Assembly: GCF_000715015.1 (NCBI RefSeq)
Contig: NZ_JMIW01000003.1
Coordinates: 558,001 to 622,000, forward strand
From: Erythrobacter longus
GTDB taxonomy: Bacteria > Pseudomonadota > Alphaproteobacteria > Sphingomonadales > Sphingomonadaceae
Direction: 5' to 3'
Length of the DNA: 64,000 bases
Shown: piece by piece, positions 53,580-62,859 of the stretch
How the letters are laid out: each line of letters opens with the position of its first letter
Numbering within the stretch: position 1 is the stretch's first letter
Position numbers and translations under genes: made by a program
Notes under the pieces: generated by a model
Database searches by the model: none
Told to the model about the DNA's origin: nothing
Seen by the model: the letters and a program-made list of their open reading frames with translations, nothing else

Positions 53580-54682
53580 TGACCAATAATGTTCAGATTA
53601 TTGCCTCCGCCCGCAATTGGATTGAGCAGTCGGCCATCGATCAATTACACCGAACCGCGCAGCTTGAGGGGATCGAGCGCGCTGTTGGGCTCCCCGACCT
53701 GCACGCCGGGCGAGGGATCCCCATTGGCGCAGCGTTCTGGTCCAGCACCCACGCCCACCCGCATTTGATTGGCAATGATATCGGCTGCGGCATGGCGCTT
53801 TGGCAAACTGACATCAATGCAGGCAAATTCAAGCTGGATCGGGCGGTTAAAAAGCTCACCGGCTTGGATCAACCCTGGGCCGGTAATCAGATTAGCGCGC
53901 TTGAGCAGGCGGGGCTGCCCCTGCACCTTGCAGGAGAAGCCTTGGGGACCATTGGTGGCGGCAATCACTTTGCCGAGTTTCAGAAGGTCGAGGCGATCAT
54001 CGATGATGAGCGCTTTACCCAGATGGGGCTCGATAAGTCGCTGCTCTTTCTGCTGGTTCATAGCGGGTCAAGAGGTCTGGGGCACGCGGTCCAAGAGGAT
54101 CACACCCGGCGGTTCAATGCAGAAGGCTTGAACATCGCTAGCGATGCGTTCGCGCACTATTTGACCCGGCATGATCAAGCAATGACATGGGCGAGGCTCA
54201 ACCGGGACATCATCGCCAATCGCTTTCTTGCAAAGCTTGGCGCTGATGCTGAGTTGAAGCTGGATATATTCCATAACAGCCTGACCAGGCACCGGGACGG
54301 TTGGCTCCACCGGAAAGGCGCAGCACCCGCTGATAAGGGCCCCATCGTCATTCCCGGTTCGCGCGGGAGCATGACCTATCTGGTTTGTCCAAGGCCAGAG
54401 AATGCCGATGTCGCACTGCACTCGCTCGCTCACGGCGCAGGGCGCAAATGGCCGCGCAGCAGCGCGAAGGCAAGGCTGGGCCGGAAAGTCACTTTGGCCG
54501 AGCTTGAAAGAACGGCGCTTGGCGGCAGGGTTTTGTGCGAGGACAATCAGTTGATATTTGAAGAGGCGCCGCAAGCCTACAAGGATATCGAGACGGTCGT
54601 CTCGGACCTCGAAGAGGCGGGCCTTATCACGGTCATTGCTGTGCTGCGCCCTGTCATTACTTACAAAACGAGGCGCAAATGA
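53579..54682 (+). CDS. rtcB2: RtcB2-type RNA ligase (release-factor-H-coupled)
   Basis: 367-aa member of the RtcB family, which joins 2',3'-cyclic phosphate and 5'-OH RNA ends using GTP and Mn2+. Family blocks are intact: LPDLHAGRGIPIG, IGNDIGCGMAL with the metal-binding Cys, IGGGNHFAEFQ, LVHSGSRGLGH, PGSRGSMTYLV and SLAHGAGRKWPRSSA, which includes the histidine that takes the guanylate. It is shorter than E. coli RtcB (408 aa), as is usual for the PrfH-linked RtcB2 branch. Start in TGATG with the 245-aa gene; end in ATGA with prfH. Confidence 0.92.
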   Translation: MTNNVQIIASARNWIEQSAIDQLHRTAQLEGIERAVGLPDLHAGRGIPIGAAFWSSTHAHPHLIGNDIGCGMALWQTDINAGKFKLDRAVKKLTGLDQPWAGNQISALEQAGLPLHLAGEALGTIGGGNHFAEFQKVEAIIDDERFTQMGLDKSLLFLLVHSGSRGLGHAVQEDHTRRFNAEGLNIASDAFAHYLTRHDQAMTWARLNRDIIANRFLAKLGADAELKLDIFHNSLTRHRDGWLHRKGAAPADKGPIVIPGSRGSMTYLVCPRPENADVALHSLAHGAGRKWPRSSAKARLGRKVTLAELERTALGGRVLCEDNQLIFEEAPQAYKDIETVVSDLEEAGLITVIAVLRPVITYKTRRK

Positions 54683-55296
54683 GAGAGGTCATCTTGCACA
54701 TTTCTGCAGGGCAGGGGCCTGGCGAATGCCGCTGGGTGGTCGCCAATTTGGCCCGCGTGTTTGCAAAGGAAGCCAACAGCCAAAGGTTGCAATGCGAGCT
54801 GCTTGAGCAGGCGGACGAGAAGGCGGCTTCTCTTTTGCTGTCGATCACAGGCGATGGGTGTGAGAACTTTGCAGCCGAGCGGGTGGGCACGATCCGGTGG
54901 ATCGGGAACAGCCCCTTTCGACCACGCCATAAGCGCAAGAATTGGTACGTGGGGGTCGGTCTGGCGCCATCGCCCGGCGATACCCCTCAATTGAAAGAGG
55001 GGGATATCAAGTACCAAGCCATTCGAGCCTCTGGTCCGGGCGGCCAGCACGTCAACAAGACAGACAGCGCAGTGCGTGCGACGCACGAACCCACCGGGCT
55101 ATCGGTCGTCTCGCAAGAGCAGCGCTCGCAGTTTGCGAATAAGAAGATCGCTCGGCTCAAGCTCGCTTTGGCTTTTGAGGAAAGGCGTAAGTCTGGTGAA
55201 GCCAGTGCAAAAACCGATCTATGGGAGCAGAACCGTGATTTGGAGCGCGGGAACGAAGTGCGCTGCTATGAAGGCGTCAAATTTGTGCTCCGCTGA
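54679..55296 (+). CDS. prfH: Peptide chain release factor H
   Basis: 205-aa class I release-factor-like protein with the catalytic GGQ (IRASGPGGQHVNKTDSAV) that hydrolyses peptidyl-tRNA on the ribosome. It lacks a classical codon-recognition superdomain, as in PrfH. Reported work on E. coli RtcB2-PrfH links the pair to recovery of ribosomes cut in the 16S decoding centre by colicin E3-like toxins: PrfH frees the stalled ribosome and RtcB2 seals the rRNA. The overlap with rtcB2 fits this. It converges with the symporter gene 20 bases further on. Confidence 0.93.
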   Translation: MREVILHISAGQGPGECRWVVANLARVFAKEANSQRLQCELLEQADEKAASLLLSITGDGCENFAAERVGTIRWIGNSPFRPRHKRKNWYVGVGLAPSPGDTPQLKEGDIKYQAIRASGPGGQHVNKTDSAVRATHEPTGLSVVSQEQRSQFANKKIARLKLALAFEERRKSGEASAKTDLWEQNRDLERGNEVRCYEGVKFVLR

Positions 55297-55316
55297 TTGC
55301 GCAGGGGCTCTTACCA

Positions 55317-56864
55317 TCACGCCGCCTTGGCGCGGCCAAATCCGATGAACTGGGCACTTTGCCTGAATACGATTTTGTTCGTGATAAGCGCCACTGCAAT
55401 TGATGAGAACAGGACAAAGACCATCACGTCGATATAGTGCAACCAATCAAGCCCGAGATATCGGTAATAGGTTGTCCCGCCCCAGATGTCTCTATCGGTG
55501 TAGAGGAAGAAGGTATGGAAGGCGTAGATACCGACCCCGTAGACAAGGCCTGCAACCGCTGCGCGTGCGTCCATATTTCGGAACAACAATGCAGCGGCAA
55601 AGGCTGACAGGATGGGCATGGACAGAAGACCGTTCAGCTGTTGCAAAAGGTCGATAATGCTCTCTGCATTGGCGTAAAGCGGCACGAGCGCGATTGAAAG
55701 CACCATTGCGCCAATCCCGACCTTGCGGTTGAGTTTTACCACGTCGACTTCCTCGTTGATAAATTTACGGTGAAAGTCGACCGACCACAGCGTGATGGTG
55801 GCGTTCATTACGGCGGAATAGGTTGTGAGAACGGCTGCGGCGATCATTGCTGCAAACAGGCCGCTGGTCCAACTGGGCAAGACCTGATCGACCAGCATTC
55901 CATAGGCCTTATCGCCCACGCCTCCAAACAGCTTGTAGGCGACAACGCCGGGCACAACCACGATCGGCGGAACGATCAGCAAGCGGATCATCGCGGCTGC
56001 CATAATCCCTTTTTGTGCCTCTTTGACATTGGGTGCAGCCAATGCCTTTTGCGTGATGTTCTGATTGGTGGACCAATAGAAGATCTGGATGAAGATCATG
56101 CCCGTGAACAGCGTGTGGAACGGGATTTGCGAGCTGTTATCGCCCACCATTGAAAGGCGCTCCGTCGGTACGCCGGAAAAATCAAACCCGATGGCTTGGA
56201 GGGCAAGAAACACCACCACCAGCGCCAAGCCCAGAATGCCAATCCCGCTGTAAGTGTCCAGAACAGCGACCGCGCGAAGGCCGCCAAGGATTGCGTAGGC
56301 AGCACCGACGATAGCAAAAACGGCTGCGATCATCAGCAAGGTTGGGTCAACGCCGCGGCGTGTGGTTTGCTCAACTATCCCTGACACCGCCGTTTCATCG
56401 ATGCCAAGCCCAAACAGCGACATGAGAAAAAGCGAGCCTGAATAAATGACCGCTGGCAAATAGATGAAGATATTGCCCGCCAGAAACAGCCCGGAGATAA
56501 CCGTGCGAATGCTGCCGCCTTGGTATTTCTTTTCAAGCAGCTCTGTCACCGTGGTGCAGTTGTTACGATAGTAAATTGGCACAAACACAAAGGCGAGGAG
56601 CATCAGGCCGATAAACCCGGCAATCTCCCACCACGCGAGCAGGAACATCTGCGCCCCGTTCATCCCGACAAGCTGATCGGTGGACAGGTTGGTAAGAGTG
56701 ATTGCGCCCGCTACAAAGAACCAACTGAGCCCGCCGCCTGCAAGGAAGATTTCCTTATCGGCTGATGCATGACTGGCAGCCTTTGCCGCGGCCACCTTGG
56801 CCCATGTGACATAAGCAAGCGCCACCATCAGCCCGAAGAAAACGGCGACCTGTACGACATTCAT
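55317..56864 (-). CDS. Sodium/solute symporter (SSS family), likely galactoside or galactose
   Basis: 515-aa inner-membrane symporter with about 14 TM spans in the SGLT/SSS pattern: FLAGGGLSWFFVAGAITLTN, STDQLVGMNGAQMF, GGLRAVAVLDTYSGI, FYWSTNQNITQKALAAPN. It resembles the sugar branch (vSGLT-like, WSTNQ). Divergent transcription from the galactosidase operon and a shared 220-bp control region indicate galactose or galactosyl-glycerol as substrate. ATG 56864 is chosen for AGGGAGAAG upstream. A CGCGCT-GCTG-AGCGCG hairpin (56884-56899) lies in its leader. Confidence 0.92.
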   Translation of the reverse strand: MNVVQVAVFFGLMVALAYVTWAKVAAAKAASHASADKEIFLAGGGLSWFFVAGAITLTNLSTDQLVGMNGAQMFLLAWWEIAGFIGLMLLAFVFVPIYYRNNCTTVTELLEKKYQGGSIRTVISGLFLAGNIFIYLPAVIYSGSLFLMSLFGLGIDETAVSGIVEQTTRRGVDPTLLMIAAVFAIVGAAYAILGGLRAVAVLDTYSGIGILGLALVVVFLALQAIGFDFSGVPTERLSMVGDNSSQIPFHTLFTGMIFIQIFYWSTNQNITQKALAAPNVKEAQKGIMAAAMIRLLIVPPIVVVPGVVAYKLFGGVGDKAYGMLVDQVLPSWTSGLFAAMIAAAVLTTYSAVMNATITLWSVDFHRKFINEEVDVVKLNRKVGIGAMVLSIALVPLYANAESIIDLLQQLNGLLSMPILSAFAAALLFRNMDARAAVAGLVYGVGIYAFHTFFLYTDRDIWGGTTYYRYLGLDWLHYIDVMVFVLFSSIAVALITNKIVFRQSAQFIGFGRAKAA

Positions 56865-57087
56865 TGTGTTTGCTTCTCCCTTGCGCGCTGCTGAGCGCGT
56901 GTTGGACAAGCGTAGCGGCTGCTATCTCACTCTTCCAACTTAGCCCCAAATCAGCAAGTTTTTTGCGCAATTTGCAGGGGATGCTCTTACTCCTCTTTCA
57001 CATCGCTCCTTTCAAAACACTCACAAACTACGCTAGCTCAGGTTCCGATGTGCTGGACATGGCGCTTTGATGGGACGGAATTCTTGC

Positions 57088-59262
57088 ATGGTTGAGACGA
57101 CGCAGCCGGTATCGATGGATGAGGGCGTGCTTACCCTTTCGGGTGGCGGCGTGCTGGTCATGGTTGATGCAAGGCAAGGTGAACGACCCAGAATCATCTA
57201 CTGCGGGCCTGAATTGGCGGGGGCTGATCCTGAGCAATTGAAGGCGCTTGCCGCATGGCAATATGTCGATGGAAGCGCGGGGCAGGAACGGGCTCTGACG
57301 CTATCCAATGAGCTATCGACTGGCACCCTTGCGCCTGCGGGACTTTTGGCGAGCCGAAATGGCGAAGATTGGGCGATTGACCTGCGGGTGGAAAGTGTGC
57401 GGAGCCTTGAGGGGCCGGGCGTCGAGATCCACTGCCTTGATGCGCGCACTGAGGTTGGTGCGAATTACACGCTGTTGCTTGATCAGAGCGCGGGTGTCTT
57501 GACCTCTAGAACCAGGATCACAAACCACGGCGATAAGGAACTCACCGTCGATTGGTGTGCAGCGCTGTGCCTGCCGCTCGACTTCCGATTGAGCGAGATC
57601 ATGGGGTTTTCAGGACGCTGGGCCGGGGAATTTCAGCGCGAGGAAATTGGCGCATTTCAGGGCAGTTATGTGCGCGAAAACATGGCAGGGCGCACCAGTC
57701 ATGAGTGTTTTCCGGGGCTTATTCTAAAGACGCCCGACACCAATGAAGCCCACGGCCTTGCTTGCGGATTTCACCTTGCCTGGAGCGGCAATCATCGTTT
57801 GCGGGTTGATCGTTTGCCCGATGGCCGCTGCGCCTTGCAGATGGGAGAGCTTTTGTGGCCGGGTGAAATCCGGCTCGCTGTTGGCGAAAGTTACGGCACT
57901 CCTGATCTCTTGGCGACTTGGTCAAATCAGGGCGTGGGCGCCGTCAGCCGTGCCTTTCACGCGCATCTAAGCGGCGAAGTCCTCGATACGCGCACCGCAT
58001 CAAAACCGCGCCCGGTTCACTTCAACACTTGGGAAGCGGTCTATTTCTTCCACGATCAAAGCACCATCATCGACCTTGCCAAGCTCGCCGCATCGGTGGG
58101 CGCAGAACGATTTGTACTCGATGATGGATGGTTTGGCGCGCGCCGCAACGACAAGGCAGGGCTTGGCGATTGGTGGGTTTCGCCCGACGTCTATCCCCGT
58201 GGCCTTCACCCCATCGTCAACAAAGTGCGCGAACTTGGCATGGAGTTTGGCCTTTGGTTTGAACCCGAAATGGTCAATCCGGACAGTGACCTGTACCGCG
58301 CTCACCCCGATTGGGTGCTCGATGCGCCCGGTGTCGATACAATCGCCTTTCGCAATCAACTGACCTTGAACCTTAGCAAGCCCGAGGTGGCCGATTACCT
58401 TTATGAAAAGATCGCGGCCCTCGTGGATGAGTATAAAATCGACTACATCAAGTGGGATATGAACCGCGATTGCCACCACCCCGGTGGGGGTGCGCAAACG
58501 GGTGGGCGTGCGGTGATGCATTTGCAAACGCTCGCTGTGTATCGCCTGATCGATCGCCTGCGCGATGCGTTCCCAAACCTTGAGATTGAAAGCTGTTCGT
58601 CGGGTGGGGGAAGAGCGGATTACGGCATTCTTCGGCGCACAGACCGCATTTGGACGTCCGACAACAACGATGCCCGCGACCGCCAACAAATTCAGAAAGG
58701 TGCGTCCTATTTCTTCCCCTTGCGCGTGTTGGGAAGCCATGTGGGGCCAAAAAAGTGCCACATCACCGGCCGCCGCTTCTCCATGCAATTTCGCGTGGCG
58801 AGCGCCATCTTTGGCCACATGGGATTGGAGCTTAATCTCGCCCACGAAAGCGAAACGGACCGGGCGGTTCTGGCCGAGGGGATCGCGCTTTATAAAAAGC
58901 ACCGCGCTCTGCTTCACACAGGCGCATTTCACCGTGTCCCGTCTGCGCCCCATGCCAATGTTGTGGGGGTCGTTTCGCCATCTCGTGCTGAGGCAATGTT
59001 CAGTTATGCGTTATTGGAATCGCGCCCCCGAACAGCGCCTGACCGGTTGTTCTTCGCAGGCCTTGATGAGGCGCGCCAATACCGGGTGCGGATCGTGTGG
59101 CCGGGTGTTGACCCTTCCATCAATCAACCATCCATTGTTCAAAGTTGCGATTTGATGAGGAAGGGCACGGTTTTCTCTGGCGCTGCCTTGATGCAATTCG
59201 GTATGCAAACCCCGCCGCTTCATCCTGATAGCGCCCTGATCTACCACCTCGAAGAGGCCTGA
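57088..59262 (+). CDS. galA: GH36 alpha-galactosidase
   Basis: 724-aa cytoplasmic alpha-galactosidase (no signal peptide). GH36 hallmarks: FVLDDGWFG, GLWFEPEMVNPDSDL, the nucleophile Asp in YIKWDMNRDCHHPG, CSSGGGRADYGIL and the acid/base Asp in WTSDNNDARDR. It releases galactose from alpha-galactosides. The start is open: ATG 57088 has GGGACGGA upstream, while ATG 57070 and TTG 57067 add seven to eight residues. It shares one base with glpD (TGATG). Cytoplasmic location implies that the intact glycoside is imported. Confidence 0.94.
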   Translation: MVETTQPVSMDEGVLTLSGGGVLVMVDARQGERPRIIYCGPELAGADPEQLKALAAWQYVDGSAGQERALTLSNELSTGTLAPAGLLASRNGEDWAIDLRVESVRSLEGPGVEIHCLDARTEVGANYTLLLDQSAGVLTSRTRITNHGDKELTVDWCAALCLPLDFRLSEIMGFSGRWAGEFQREEIGAFQGSYVRENMAGRTSHECFPGLILKTPDTNEAHGLACGFHLAWSGNHRLRVDRLPDGRCALQMGELLWPGEIRLAVGESYGTPDLLATWSNQGVGAVSRAFHAHLSGEVLDTRTASKPRPVHFNTWEAVYFFHDQSTIIDLAKLAASVGAERFVLDDGWFGARRNDKAGLGDWWVSPDVYPRGLHPIVNKVRELGMEFGLWFEPEMVNPDSDLYRAHPDWVLDAPGVDTIAFRNQLTLNLSKPEVADYLYEKIAALVDEYKIDYIKWDMNRDCHHPGGGAQTGGRAVMHLQTLAVYRLIDRLRDAFPNLEIESCSSGGGRADYGILRRTDRIWTSDNNDARDRQQIQKGASYFFPLRVLGSHVGPKKCHITGRRFSMQFRVASAIFGHMGLELNLAHESETDRAVLAEGIALYKKHRALLHTGAFHRVPSAPHANVVGVVSPSRAEAMFSYALLESRPRTAPDRLFFAGLDEARQYRVRIVWPGVDPSINQPSIVQSCDLMRKGTVFSGAALMQFGMQTPPLHPDSALIYHLEEA

Positions 59263-60752
59263 TGTCCCAAACACCTGAATATGATCTGCTGATTATTGGC
59301 GGGGGCATCAACGGTGCCGGCATTGCCCGCGATGCTGCCGGACGCGGCCTTAAAGTCCTTTTGGTCGAGATGAATGATCTCGCCAGCCACACGTCGAGCG
59401 CTTCGACCAAGCTTATCCACGGCGGGCTTCGATATCTTGAGCATATGGAATTTCGCCTTGTGCGCGAAAGCCTGATTGAGCGTGAACGAATCCTTAGAAT
59501 CGCGCCCCACATCGTGTGGCCGATGCGGTTTGTCCTGCCCCATGACAAGGGCCTTCGCCCCAAGTGGCTGCTGCGGTTGGGATTGTTTCTCTACGACAAT
59601 CTGGGTGGGCGCAAACTCCTGCCAGCGACGAAGACGGTGAACCTTCGCGAGGGTGCTCATGCGAGGACGCTCGAAGACCGTTTGGTCAGCGGGTTTGAGT
59701 ATTCCGATTGCTGGGTCGAGGACGCACGGCTTGTCGCGCTCAACTGCATGGATGCTGCCGAGCGCGGCGCACGGATCGCAACGCGCACGAAGTGCACCGG
59801 GCTGACCCGCGAAAACGGGCAATGGTGCGCCACTTTAAGCAGCGATTCAGGCGAGGAAACCGTGCGCGCAAAGACCGTTGTGAACGCCGCGGGACCTTGG
59901 GTGGATGAGGTGCTGGGCAAGGCCAAGAAAGGTACCCACAAAGACCATGTGCGGCTGGTTCAGGGCAGCCATTTGGTCTTCCCCAAGCTCTTCGATCACG
60001 ATAAGGCGTATATCTTCCAGAACAAGGACAACCGGATTGTCTTCGCGGTTCCTTATGAGCAGGACTTTACGCTTGTAGGGACCACCGATGTTTTGTGGGA
60101 AGATGACCCGGCGAAGGTCACGATCTCGGATGCGGAAAAGCAGTATCTGTGTGATGCGCTCAATGAATATTTACGCGTCGATGTGACCCCGGATCAGGCC
60201 GTTTGGGACTATTCCGGCGTCCGCCCGCTTTACGACGATCACAAGTCCGATAACTCGACAGTAACGCGCGATTATGTGTTTGACCTCGACGAGGCAGACG
60301 GCGCGCGGGTCCTGTCGATCTTTGGCGGAAAGATTACAACCTATCGCAAGCTTGCAGAGCATGCCCTTGAAAAGCTTGGGGTAGGGGGCAAGGGGTGGAC
60401 CGCGGATGAGCCATTGCCGGGCGGTGATTTTGGTCCGATGCAATTCGAAGAGTTGCTTGGCGAGTTTCAGGAACAATACCCTTGGGCTCATAAGCGAATG
60501 CTGCGCCGTTTGCTGCGCGCATATGGCACGCGGGTTCACAACCTGCTTGATGGCGCGACCAGCGTGAATGGACTTGGCGAGCACATTGGCGGCGACCTTT
60601 ATGCGCGCGAGCTCGAATACCTTTGCGAGCAAGAATTTGTGCGCACCGCCGATGACGTGCTTTGGCGGCGGAGCAAGCTGGGACTGCATCTGGATGAAGG
60701 CGCGAAGACCAAGGTTGCAGCGTGGTTTGCCAATCGTGAGAGCGCGCGGTGA
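59262..60752 (+). CDS. glpD: Glycerol-3-phosphate dehydrogenase (FAD, GlpD-type)
   Basis: 496-aa membrane-associated flavoenzyme oxidising glycerol-3-phosphate to dihydroxyacetone phosphate. The FAD-binding GGGINGAGIARDAAGRG and the family stretches SSASTKLIHGGLRYLEHMEF, FVLPHDKGLRPKW and VWDYSGVRPLYDD are all present, with the C-terminal domain through the final DDVLWRRSKLGL. Its place inside a galactose operon, overlapping both neighbours, is unusual and suggests that the substrate yields glycerol as well as galactose. No glycerol kinase is in the window. Confidence 0.95.
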   Translation: MSQTPEYDLLIIGGGINGAGIARDAAGRGLKVLLVEMNDLASHTSSASTKLIHGGLRYLEHMEFRLVRESLIERERILRIAPHIVWPMRFVLPHDKGLRPKWLLRLGLFLYDNLGGRKLLPATKTVNLREGAHARTLEDRLVSGFEYSDCWVEDARLVALNCMDAAERGARIATRTKCTGLTRENGQWCATLSSDSGEETVRAKTVVNAAGPWVDEVLGKAKKGTHKDHVRLVQGSHLVFPKLFDHDKAYIFQNKDNRIVFAVPYEQDFTLVGTTDVLWEDDPAKVTISDAEKQYLCDALNEYLRVDVTPDQAVWDYSGVRPLYDDHKSDNSTVTRDYVFDLDEADGARVLSIFGGKITTYRKLAEHALEKLGVGGKGWTADEPLPGGDFGPMQFEELLGEFQEQYPWAHKRMLRRLLRAYGTRVHNLLDGATSVNGLGEHIGGDLYARELEYLCEQEFVRTADDVLWRRSKLGLHLDEGAKTKVAAWFANRESAR

Positions 60753-61831
60753 GCAAAAGTCTTCCATTGGCGCGCACGTTGGGCAGCAAGCCGACCTATG
60801 TGCGGGAGCACCGCAAGGCCGATGGGCGGATGCTAAGGCTTTATGGGCGAGAGGCTCATTCGCTTGAGCCTTCTGCGGAAAGCGCGGACCCCATCGCGCA
60901 AGGGGGGGAGCTGCGCTATCATCCCTTGCGCTCCGAATGGAATGTCTACGCCGCACACCGCCAGAACCGGACATTCAAACCTTCTGCCGCAGATGATCCG
61001 CTCGCTCCAACGGTCGCGGGCGGGGTGGAAACAGAAATTCCGTTTGCCGATTTTGAGTTGGCGATTTTCGAGAACAAATTTGCCGCTTTCCACCATTCGG
61101 CAAGCGATGCGGCGGACCTCGCTGGCATAGCTTGCGAACCAGCCAAAGGCGCGTGCGATGTGGTTGTCTATGCGCCCGACGCGAGCGGAAGCCTGCACAC
61201 TATCGGGCAGGACCGGCGACAGGTTTTGATCGCGGCTTTGATTGATCGGTATGATGCGCTTTTCAGGGCGGGCTGCAATTATGTTCTCCCGTTCGAAAAT
61301 CGCGGGGACGAGGTGGGCGTCACGCTGAGCCACCCGCACGGCCAGATTTACGGGTTTGAGCGCACGCCGGTCATCCAGCAGCGCGCGGTTGATGCCTTTG
61401 CGGGCGGCTATGACCTTGCCGCTGAAATCGCGGAATGCATGCCCGATTACGGGCTTGGTGAAGAGGGCGGGGTTGCCGCTTTCGTGCCGCGATTTGCGCG
61501 GTTCCCTTACGAGGTGTGGCTCGCTCCCAAACAACGCCGAGAGGGGCCTTGGGATTGCAGTGATGAGGAACTTGAGGGGCTGGCCTCTTGGCTGGGTGAA
61601 ATGACGCGCCGCTATGACGCGCTGTTTGACGGGCCAGCTGCGACCATGATGGCGTTCCATGCCGCGCCTAAAGGGGGCTCTGCGGGCTATCATTTCACCG
61701 TGCAATTCTACCCGCTTCTTCGCGCCAAAGGTCGGGTGAAATACCTCGCGTCGGTCGAACAGCACACGGGCACCTTCACAGTCGATGTGATGCCAGAGAC
61801 CGCGGTGCAGATGTTGCGAGACGTGGCATGA
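60749..61831 (+). CDS. galT: Galactose-1-phosphate uridylyltransferase
   Basis: 360-aa Leloir enzyme exchanging UMP between UDP-glucose and galactose-1-phosphate. The active-site HPHGQ (SHPHGQIYGFE) holds the nucleophilic His. HPLRSEWNVYAAHRQNR, FENKFAAFH and the C-terminal FHAAPKGGSAGYHFTVQFYP also fit. It starts at a GTG overlapping the glpD stop (GTGA) and ends in an ATGA overlap with galK, so all four genes are coupled. Confidence 0.96.
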   Translation: MSKSLPLARTLGSKPTYVREHRKADGRMLRLYGREAHSLEPSAESADPIAQGGELRYHPLRSEWNVYAAHRQNRTFKPSAADDPLAPTVAGGVETEIPFADFELAIFENKFAAFHHSASDAADLAGIACEPAKGACDVVVYAPDASGSLHTIGQDRRQVLIAALIDRYDALFRAGCNYVLPFENRGDEVGVTLSHPHGQIYGFERTPVIQQRAVDAFAGGYDLAAEIAECMPDYGLGEEGGVAAFVPRFARFPYEVWLAPKQRREGPWDCSDEELEGLASWLGEMTRRYDALFDGPAATMMAFHAAPKGGSAGYHFTVQFYPLLRAKGRVKYLASVEQHTGTFTVDVMPETAVQMLRDVA

Positions 61832-62859
61832 CCGGTTTCGCAAGCGCGCCCGGACGGGTGAATCTGATCGGCGAACACATCGACTATAATGGCGGCATGG
61901 TTCTGCCTGCTGCGCTATCGGTTGGTGTGAGCATCGAATTGGAGCCGCGCGAGGATGACGGCGTGTTTGTGACTGCGGACCAATATGATGCGCCAGTTGA
62001 GCGTCAGCTTTCCAAAGACGCCAAAGGGCACTGGTCCGACCCAAGCGTTGGCGCTCTTCGCGAGGCGAATACCTTGGGGCTCCTTACGGGCGGGGCCAAT
62101 CTCACCGTCCGCTCAAACATTCCGCAAGGGGCGGGGATATCATCCTCTGCTGCGTTGACTGTCGCGATCCTGAAAGCGGCGCGCGATGCGTCCGGCGTAA
62201 GTGCTCTCACTGACCAGGACATCGCTATCGCCGCGCGCCGGGTTGAGAACGAATATCTCGGCGTTCCATGCGGGATTATGGATCAGTTCGCTGTGGCGAT
62301 TGCGACGCCGGGCAAAGCAATGGCGCTAGACACGGCATCGCTTGAATATGAGCTGTTGGACTTGCCCGCGAACCACACATTTGTGGTCATCCATTCGGGT
62401 GTTTCGCGCAAGCTGACCGATGGGCGATACAAGGAACGCAAGGTCGAATGCGACGAAGCCAAGATCTACTTTAAAACGGACAATTTGTGCGCACTTGAGC
62501 CCGAGGAGATCGCCGCATCTTCCTTGCACGAGGCTGCTCGCAAACGGGCGCTTCATTGCGCAACCGAACACCGCAGGGTTCTTGCAACCGTCGACGCCCT
62601 GAAAGCGGGCGATGTGGAAACAATCGGCGCAATGATGAATGAAAGCCACGTGTCCATGCGCGATGTTTTCGAGATGTCGGTTGCGCCAATCGATGCGCTT
62701 GTTGCCTCTGCTACCGAAGCCGGTGCATTGGGTGCGCGGCTGACGGGCGGCGGTTTTGGCGGGTGCATTGTGGCCCTGGTCGAAAAGACGGGCAAAGAGG
62801 AATGGTTGGCGCGCTTGCTTGAAGCGCATCGCGATGCCTGGTTCGTCTGCGAAGCCTAG
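61828..62859 (+). CDS. galK: Galactokinase
   Basis: 343-aa GHMP kinase that phosphorylates galactose at C1. Motif 1 APGRVNLIGEHIDYNGG, the ATP-binding IPQGAGISSSAALT and the C-terminal GARLTGGGFGGC are intact, as is the catalytic region GVPCGIMDQFAVA. Slightly shorter than E. coli GalK (382 aa). It is the last gene of the operon. Its TAG stop overlaps the opposing mobA stop within CTAG at 62856-62859. No galE is in the window. Confidence 0.96.
   Translation: MTGFASAPGRVNLIGEHIDYNGGMVLPAALSVGVSIELEPREDDGVFVTADQYDAPVERQLSKDAKGHWSDPSVGALREANTLGLLTGGANLTVRSNIPQGAGISSSAALTVAILKAARDASGVSALTDQDIAIAARRVENEYLGVPCGIMDQFAVAIATPGKAMALDTASLEYELLDLPANHTFVVIHSGVSRKLTDGRYKERKVECDEAKIYFKTDNLCALEPEEIAASSLHEAARKRALHCATEHRRVLATVDALKAGDVETIGAMMNESHVSMRDVFEMSVAPIDALVASATEAGALGARLTGGGFGGCIVALVEKTGKEEWLARLLEAHRDAWFVCEA

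Noticed and set aside
58000..58953. 317-aa minus-strand frame opposite the GH36 gene
   Set aside because: Overlaps the catalytic core of alpha-galactosidase on the other strand; shadow.
60833..62044. 403-aa minus-strand frame across galT and galK
   Set aside because: Antisense to two well-conserved genes; composition (Arg, His, Ala-rich) is typical of shadow frames in GC-rich DNA.
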